Assembly: GCA_017654935.2 (NCBI GenBank)
Contig: CM065706.1
Coordinates: 14,188,936-14,252,935 of the forward strand
Source: Phymorhynchus buccinoides
Lineage: Eukaryota; Mollusca; Gastropoda; Neogastropoda; Raphitomidae
DNA length: 64,000 nt
Direction: 5' to 3'
In this document: positions 58,425-64,000 of the stretch, one piece after another
Layout of the letters: the number at the start of each line of letters is the position of its first letter
How positions within the stretch are numbered: the stretch's first letter is position 1
The notes under the pieces: model-generated
The model's input: only the letters and a program-made list of their open reading frames with translations
Database searches by the model: none
Told to the model about the DNA's origin: nothing
Made by a program: the position numbers and the translations under genes

Positions 58425-58485
58425 TGTTGAATAGTACAGCACAAAATGGCGGCTGCGCAGACGACACGACTGAAGGATGACGTCA

Positions 58486-59499
58486 TCAGTTTCGTCTTGC
58501 AAATGAAGAATTCGTATCTTTTGACGGTGAAGGTGGAGAAGGTAACTGACCACCACCACCACCTGTTCCTGTTAAAGCAAACACTAAAGTAGAGATTGCA
58601 AACCCTAAAGCTGTCATAACGCTCGCAATCGTGACTCCTTGCTCTCTAAATAAAGTTCTTATTCTTTCAGCTAGCGTCGTGTTTTCGTATAACATTATTT
58701 GGATGGTTTCTTTTATTCTGCTAAATTGTGAGCGTAATTGTTCACGGTTAGTTGACAGTACTTCTAGTCTTGCAGCTCTCTCGTGTTGAAGATCATTTAG
58801 TCTTTGTGTGATTCTGTCTTTCACGTCTTGTCCTAGGTTGTTATCATCCGCTTCAACTAATTTCTGTTTTTCTCTGTCAATGTGAGCATCCAGTTCGCTT
58901 AACTTTGCTAGATTATTTGTTAACTCGCCCCTGGTATATTGTAATGTTGAATTGAGCGCCATTAGTTCTCTCATAGGTAATGGTGAATCATGTAATGTTT
59001 TTACTTGGGTTTCTTCATCTTCTGAAATCATAAAACTAGTTTCCATTTCTATTATTTGGTCCGCAGTTGTGCTTAAGTCTCTAAGGGGAATTGATTGAAG
59101 TTGGGAATCAGTAGGTAGTCTTTGTAGTGTGCTTTGAAGTTTAGAAACAGCTTCTGTTCTTTGGTCTGGGTTCATTCCAAGTCGTCTCAGCTTGACAACA
59201 CCAAACCTATTACGAAGACCATTCATTGATAAAAACTTTGAGGGGTTTTTATCGTGTGTAAGTTTGGCTAGATTTCCATATTTATCCTCCGCAAATAAAT
59301 GTTCGTCTTTATCTAATACAAAGACATTAGGATCTAAAACTTCGGGCGGTTCTTGTCCTATACTTTCAAAAAGGGAATTTACTTTATCGTACAGTGATAT
59401 ATGTCCTGGTGTATGATGACGAAGAGAAGTAGCTTCCCTCATGTCATCTGCTGGTTCAAAATCATCATTATAATCGTGGTCAGCTTCTATTCCGTCCAT
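58486..59499 (-). CDS. Viral-type coiled-coil membrane protein
   Basis: 337 residues, intact. Acidic N-terminus (MDGIEADHDYNDDFEPADDM), a globular central part (FVLDKDEHLFAEDKYGNLAK, RNRFGVVKLRRLGMNPDQRT), a long helical, coiled-coil-prone region at about 185-285 and one hydrophobic helix at about 289-310 (VTIASVMTALGFAISTLVFA), then a glycine/proline/serine tail. Divergent from the capsid-type gene with 50 bases between the ATGs, so one bidirectional promoter probably serves both. The role is unknown: a membrane-linked structural protein of the particle is an inference from context. The last residues may derive from a junction with the neighbouring transposon. Confidence 0.65.
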   Translation of the reverse strand: MDGIEADHDYNDDFEPADDMREATSLRHHTPGHISLYDKVNSLFESIGQEPPEVLDPNVFVLDKDEHLFAEDKYGNLAKLTHDKNPSKFLSMNGLRNRFGVVKLRRLGMNPDQRTEAVSKLQSTLQRLPTDSQLQSIPLRDLSTTADQIIEMETSFMISEDEETQVKTLHDSPLPMRELMALNSTLQYTRGELTNNLAKLSELDAHIDREKQKLVEADDNNLGQDVKDRITQRLNDLQHERAARLEVLSTNREQLRSQFSRIKETIQIMLYENTTLAERIRTLFREQGVTIASVMTALGFAISTLVFALTGTGGGGGQLPSPPSPSKDTNSSFARRN

Positions 59500-59549
59500 G
59501 TTTTAATTTTAATTATGTTTTTATTTTATTTTCAAAAAAAGAAAAAGAG
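59500..59549. promoter_or_regulatory. Divergent intergenic promoter region (inferred)
   Basis: 50 AT-rich bases between the two outward-facing ATGs (TTTTAATTTTAATTATG, TTTTATTTTATTTTC). No defined TATA or initiator can be assigned. Confidence 0.35.
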
Positions 59550-60838
59550 ATGTCACAATCATACGGAACAATTCTTGATCCATACAGACGGTTAAAAGAA
59601 CCACTCGGTGTTAAAGGAACCAGGCAGAGTATCGTTATAAGTAATAATCCTTCAACTATCGATCAAAAACAAATATTATCAGTAAGATTTCCTAGTCTGG
59701 GATCTAATGAAGTCATTGTGCCAGGTACCGCATGTCTTGCTTTTAGAATACAACTGGAGTCAGCGACGGATCCGAACAGAACTTTAGTTGCTAATCTTGG
59801 TAGAGCGATCATTAGTAAGATTACTATTAAACTTGAAGGGAGAGAGGTAATGTCATTAGATAATGCAGATGTCTTTTTGAGTTATTGCGACCTGTGGCTC
59901 ACACAAAATGAAAGAAAAGATCGAACTTATCAAGGAATACAGGGAGATAATGGAATCAAACATAGAATTGGTGCTGAAGATAAAAAAGATAACAATCGAG
60001 AGGAGTTGGTTGCACAAGTTTATGGTAATCGATTTTATATACCTCTTGACTTCGAGCTGTTAAACACGCACTCCCCGTTTTATCAGGGTGCTTTACAAGA
60101 TAGGCTTATGTATGAATTAACTTTTAATGATTACAGCCGTGTTATCAGATCAGCGACAGATCCTGATGCAAAATATAGTATTTCAGACATCACATTAGAG
60201 TTTGATGTTGTTCGTCATCAAGAATTAGCTCGGTTGATTTCACAACAATACCAGACAAGATTAGCAATATACTACAACAGAATTTTAAATCACAGTAAAA
60301 TACCTAAAAACAAATCAGACACAATTTGGAACATCGATTTGAATGTATCAGCAAGGTCATTGAAAGGGATTTTGTTGCTGTTTGAGGAGTCCAAAAAACC
60401 CTTTAACAGATTAAGCGAGAAGTTTCATAATCCTAAAAGAACTAAACTAACATGTACGATTGAAGGACAACCGAATCAGTTGTTTGCAAGTGGTCTTTTA
60501 CCGTATCAGCATTTTGATGAAATACGAAAGCTGTTGGGTGGAGGTGGTCGGCAAAGAGACCCGGCGGCTGATTTAATTTGCAAAGACCTCCATCTTCATG
60601 ATGTCAGACTTGAAGATTATTTATATTCGAAGTATGCGTTGTGGCTAGATCTTAGAACAACAGAAGATAACAAACTACATGGGAGTGGAAGAACAGTTGG
60701 TGATGGGTCAGGAGGAATAAACATTCAAATCCAGAAAGAAGCGCAAGAGAATAAGCAAATATATATATTTATGTTTATTTACTATGCGATGCTCAGCTGA
60801 ACATTGAAGACAACAGATTAAAAGATATCGTGTATTAA
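59550..60838 (+). CDS. Candidate major capsid protein, frameshift near the end
   Basis: The ATG frame runs 416 residues to 60800. After about 60780 the conserved-looking end continues in another frame to TAA at 60836-60838, so a small indel changes the last residues. Features: an N-terminal RRLKEPLGVKGTRQSIVIS, alternating beta-rich segments (ILSVRFPSLGSNEVIVPG, FYIPLDFELLNTHSPFYQGA, MYELTFNDYSRVI, SDITLEFDVV) and a second half with similar beta patterns, compatible with a double jelly-roll. I recall similar uncharacterised proteins in cnidarian and mollusc genomes; capsid function is inferred from the ATPase neighbour and the beta-rich layout, not proven. Small overlap-free gap of 4 bases to the ATPase ATG. 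Confidence 0.6.
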
Positions 60839-60842
60839 AATA

Positions 60843-61459
60843 ATGGATTTGAAGACCAATTTAAATTTTCTTACAAAAGAACCTCATTGCGGTTTATTTT
60901 GTGGAATGACAGGCTGCGGAAAAAGTGTGTTCGCTTTAGATTTAATACAAACAGTTTATCGTAATCACTTTGAACACATAGTAATATTCTGCACGACTTT
61001 AGAATACAACAAGTCTTATAAAGAAAGAAAGTTCATTTGGACAGATGACGAAATCTATTTAGTCAACCCAAGTGATAAACTAAGCGAATGTTTAGAGTAT
61101 TTTTATAAACTGTTTAAAGGAACACCAACTTTGTTTATCATTGATGATTGCTCAGCTGAAAGAGACATTGTCAAAAAAAGAAATAGTTTAGCAAAACTAG
61201 CATTCAGTGGTCAGCAGGAATTAGCGTATGGATTTTAACGCAGAAGTATAATTCGGTTTTAAAGGACTTTAGAGAACAGTTAAAGACGGTTGTTTTGTTT
61301 TTTACTAAAGATAAACACAGCTTTGAAGAATGTCTTGATGAAAATGATGTTGTTGAATCAAAAGAAGAAAAAAATAAAATAAAACAAAGACTAAAAAAAG
61401 AAAAATTCTGTAAACTAGTATTAAAAACAGATTTTCCTAGTCAGTACAAATGTTTGTGA
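60843..61459 (+). pseudogene. A32/FtsK-like packaging ATPase, frameshifted
   Basis: P-loop ATPase of the HerA/FtsK group that pumps viral DNA into capsids. The first frame (60843-61238) has Walker A LFCGMTGCGKSVF, Walker B TPTLFIIDDCS and the following KKRNSLAKLAFSG. At about 61218 a single-base change of frame ends it with a stop at 61236-61238. The next frame continues with a Q-x-Y-N polar sensor-like segment (LTQKYNSVLKDFREQL) to TGA at 61457-61459, where a basic tail is seen. Total size of about 205 residues suits the family. The gene follows the capsid candidate in the same direction. Confidence 0.8.
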
Positions 61460-61534
61460 AGAAATTCAGAACGTGTAGAATATTTTATAGGAATTTCCTT
61501 CTTTTTTTCTTCTTTTTTTTCCATTAAAAAACAA

Positions 61535-61668
61535 TTAAATCACGCTGTTTTCGAGAGTAAATGATTGAATCGCACTGTTTTCGAGGATAAAAAACACGAG
61601 AAAATGGCTTAAATCACGCCTTTTTGGGGTTAAAAAACATAAGAAAAAAGGCGTGATTTTAGCCGTTT
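61535..61668. repeat. Iterated AAATCACGC motifs and hairpin
   Basis: ATTAAATCACGCTGTTTTCG, GAATCGCACTGTTTTCGAG and TTAAATCACGCC occur in a row; AAATCACGCCTTTTT and AAAAAGGCGTGATTT form a 15-bp stem around a short loop. Lies 75 bases after the ATPase; could be the end of the viral-type element. Confidence 0.65.
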
Positions 61669-61777
61669 TTTAAATAAATGGAGGAGTGAAACCGAAACCG
61701 AAACCGATACTGAGCCAGAACCCCCTTTCTTCCATTCTCTTACATTTATGAATATGTACATAAATATGGTGTTCATT

Positions 61778-62244
61778 AAAGGCCTTCGCACACTAGCATC
61801 AGGCGTCAATTGTTTCTCAGAGCAACGCCTTGACGCATTGACGCCTGCATCAGAGCACACATTGTAGCGAGGCAGTGGTGTTCTCATACACGACTCTTGT
61901 CGCTTCGCCTCTTGTCGCGCGAACTTCCTTGTTTGGAAAGCAAGGACAGATTACTCTAGCGTCAGACGCTTTATTTCGGGTTCGAGCAAATCTGCCATTT
62001 TTTTTCTTCAATCAGAGTTATGGTCCTTCCGTCCGTTGTGATTGGCTAGTTTCACGATCTCTGCGATCTTGAGCATCAAAATTAGAGCCGCTTCTATTCT
62101 CGAGCAACAAAAAATCGCGCAGCTACGCATAAAAAATCCTGCCGCGCCGCGAATCTCTCACACGCAAGCGGCGCATCAAACTGCGCTTTGCAGCAAAAAA
62201 TCGCCGCGATCTCGAGATCTTGACGCTAGTGTGCGAAGCCCTTT
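61778..62244. mobile_element. MITE with GGSCTTCGCACACTAG ends
   Basis: Left AAAGGCCTTCGCACACTAGC, right (reverse complement) AAAGGGCTTCGCACACTAGC, about 467 bp. Interior GC-rich with GACGCC repeats. Harbinger-like by end sequence; target duplication not clear. Confidence 0.7.
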
Positions 62245-62455
62245 ATAAATAATTGATGTTAGTGTGTCTTTATATTGCATTTGTGTATTCTTATGTAGAG
62301 CTGTGCACTTTTATGTTTCGTTTCATACTTAAGCATGATTTGGAAAATATTGTTCTATGTGATGTCTTTTATGTTGAAATCGCGGGTGTTGCCATATTTA
62401 ATTTCTCATTTTGAGATAATAAAGATTTGTTGAAGTTGAAGTTGAAGATATCAGT
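62245..62455 (+). repeat. Retroposon 3' end with (TTGAAG)n tail
   Basis: AATAAAGATTTG then TTGAAG repeated three times at the end; the AGATAATAAAGATTT string is the complement of the tail near 48918. Confidence 0.5.
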
Positions 62456-62792
62456 GGCGATGTTTACTGTTATTATTACTTCCTAAGCATCAAACAAACA
62501 ACTATACACGACAAGTGTAAAGTTACGTTATTTTATTCACAGGAGACAAAACAAAACTACTGGATATTTCGGCGAATGCTCCTTTATGAACATAGACAAA
62601 CAAGAAAACAACAAACAGCAAATATAGTAAAAGGAGAAAAAAGCAGGCAACAAAAGGAGCAAAAAATCAACAAGATCAAAAAACAATACTTCCCCTCTAC
62701 AGTCCAATGCGTAAACAATTTTTTTTAAATAAATAAAAATCTCCTAATCAGTTCGTCTTAGCCCACTTGCTTAACATGCAAAGGAAATCTTC
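62456..62792. other. No gene seen
   Basis: AT-rich, no recognisable signature. Confidence 0.5.
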
Positions 62793-62888
62793 TTCTTCTT
62801 CTCCTTCTTCTTCTCCTTCTTCTTCTCTTTCTTCTTCTTCTTCTTCTTCTTCTTCTTCTTCTTCTTCTTCTTCTTCTTCTTCTTCTTC
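62793..62888. repeat. (CTT)n microsatellite
   Basis: About 30 CTT units with early CCTT interruptions. Confidence 0.97.
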
Positions 62889-63828
62889 GATCACTCAGAC
62901 AGTTTCCTGTCAATTATGAGCGCAGATGCGTCAAAAGTGAGTCAAAGAGTGACAGATTAGAGAAAGTTACAAGCACATAACTTCCAGAAGGTGGAGGAAC
63001 TATTTATACAAAAGACCCCCCGGTATCCCCACGGGGTGTGGGAGTGGGGTACAAAGGAACTAAATACAAAACTAACTTCAGCAAGAAGAAATGGACCTAA
63101 TAGCAGGTAGGAATAGGAATTGTTCGGAAATAATTAAGGGGAGTAATTTCATGCTGTGTGGGAGTGATCTTGCCTTATTCAATAGGTCAAACAGGGGAAG
63201 CTACTCTACCATCAGGTAGAACCCCTGCTCTCGCCTCGTGTTTTTTAGTAGACTTGCATCACTTAGAACACCCCGTGCGTCATTCTAACTTTGATGTAAT
63301 TTATATTTTTACGTCACATTTTGCAAGTTCTGTCGATGGCCGCCCCTCATTTTTCTATTAAAAAAATGTTTGCAAGTTATCCTGCGGTTTCAAAATTCGA
63401 CGCCATCGCCACCATTGTTGCTATGGTTTTGACTGAGTAAGCTGAGGTAATTAACTCTAATTTTCACGAAGTGCTCTCCCCTAGGTTTTTTTTCCAAAAA
63501 TCGTCTATTACGCCAAGTTCACCCGGAAGTTACCTATTCGGCAATGCTTGGCGAAATCGCATACACTCATTGCAGTGCAAAACCATGTTGTTGTGAGGGG
63601 AAATAGCCTGAGTTCTATGGAAAGCCAAATACCTCAAGCCCGTTTAAAAATGCGGCCGGAATTTCGCCCGCAAAAGTAAAAATGCGCGCAGATTTCTTAA
63701 AAACCTGCGCGGGTTTTCACATTTTCCTGGCCAATTCCCCGCGCGCACTTTTCCTTGATTTCTTTAAAAAGTTGAATCAGAAAGTAAGCGGAGTAAGTGT
63801 TCTTGGTTACCTCAAGCACTTTCTCGTG
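62889..63828. other. No gene seen
   Basis: Short frames only. No coding or RNA gene recognised. Confidence 0.5.
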
Positions 63829-63925
63829 TGTATATGTGTGTGTGTGTGTATGTGTATGTGTGTGTGTGTGTGTGTGTGTGATATTCAGTTTAGCATCCTT
63901 CCACTAAAAGTGATTCAGACAAATG

Positions 63926-64000
<75 letters not shown>
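63829..64000. repeat. (GT)n microsatellites
   Basis: Two GT runs separated by about 50 bases of unique sequence, reaching the window edge. Confidence 0.95.

Larger units (their letters stand above)
51425..58430. mobile_element. ISL2EU-like DNA transposon, approximate limits
   Basis: A DDE transposase (plus) and a SWIM-finger gene (minus) converge, the arrangement of ISL2EU elements of the PIF/Harbinger superfamily. Ends are not fixed: I found no clear terminal inverted repeat. The left limit is set at the first of several GGACACC-motif repeats; the right limit is the SWIM start region. Confidence 0.5.

Overview
The window looks like nuclear DNA of a marine invertebrate, most likely a mollusc and perhaps a gastropod. 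The reasons are spliced genes with GT-AG introns, very dense dinucleotide microsatellites (CT, CA, GT), several non-LTR retrotransposon lineages (one with a 2A-like peptide), and families of Helitron, pogo/Tigger, piggyBac-like and ISL2EU-like DNA transposons. The species call is an inference. There is one 500-base run of N (49278-49777).

Layout. 1-14340 holds a 5'-truncated retrotransposon copy (minus strand) split by 9.4 kb of other DNA. Inside that DNA lies a nearly intact CR1-like element (about 5780-9908, minus) whose ORF1 and ORF2 share one frame and are separated by a single TGA. It is followed by a 3-kb field of AGGTCA-rich repeats and a piggyBac-like MITE. 14460-17640 is microsatellites plus C-terminal remnants of non-LTR elements. 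17989-30120 carries the only clear host gene: four minus-strand exons that splice in phase and encode a two-hotdog thioesterase-like protein, with its introns filled by Helitron-like elements, a degraded non-LTR element and repeats. 30250-35700 is a plus-strand retrotransposon invaded by a 1.93-kb TIR element, itself invaded by a 218-bp MITE. 36200-46000 is an L1/Tx1-like remnant broken by a Helitron-like element, then pogo/Tigger-like elements in inverted pairs. 47390-48290 is a reverse-transcriptase remnant, part of which became an 86-bp tandem array.

The right end is the most interesting. At 53380-58424 an ISL2EU-like DDE transposase (plus) converges on a three-exon SWIM zinc-finger gene (minus), the gene pair expected of that transposon group, but no YqaJ nuclease part is visible. 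Only 61 bases beyond the SWIM start lies a viral-type module (58486-61459): a coiled-coil protein with a C-terminal membrane helix, a divergently transcribed candidate capsid protein, and an A32/FtsK-like packaging ATPase. No polymerase, integrase or protease is visible, so this is either a fragment of a Polinton/adintovirus-like virus or an undescribed capsid-bearing element. Two of its three genes carry frameshifts, so it looks like an endogenised and decaying copy.
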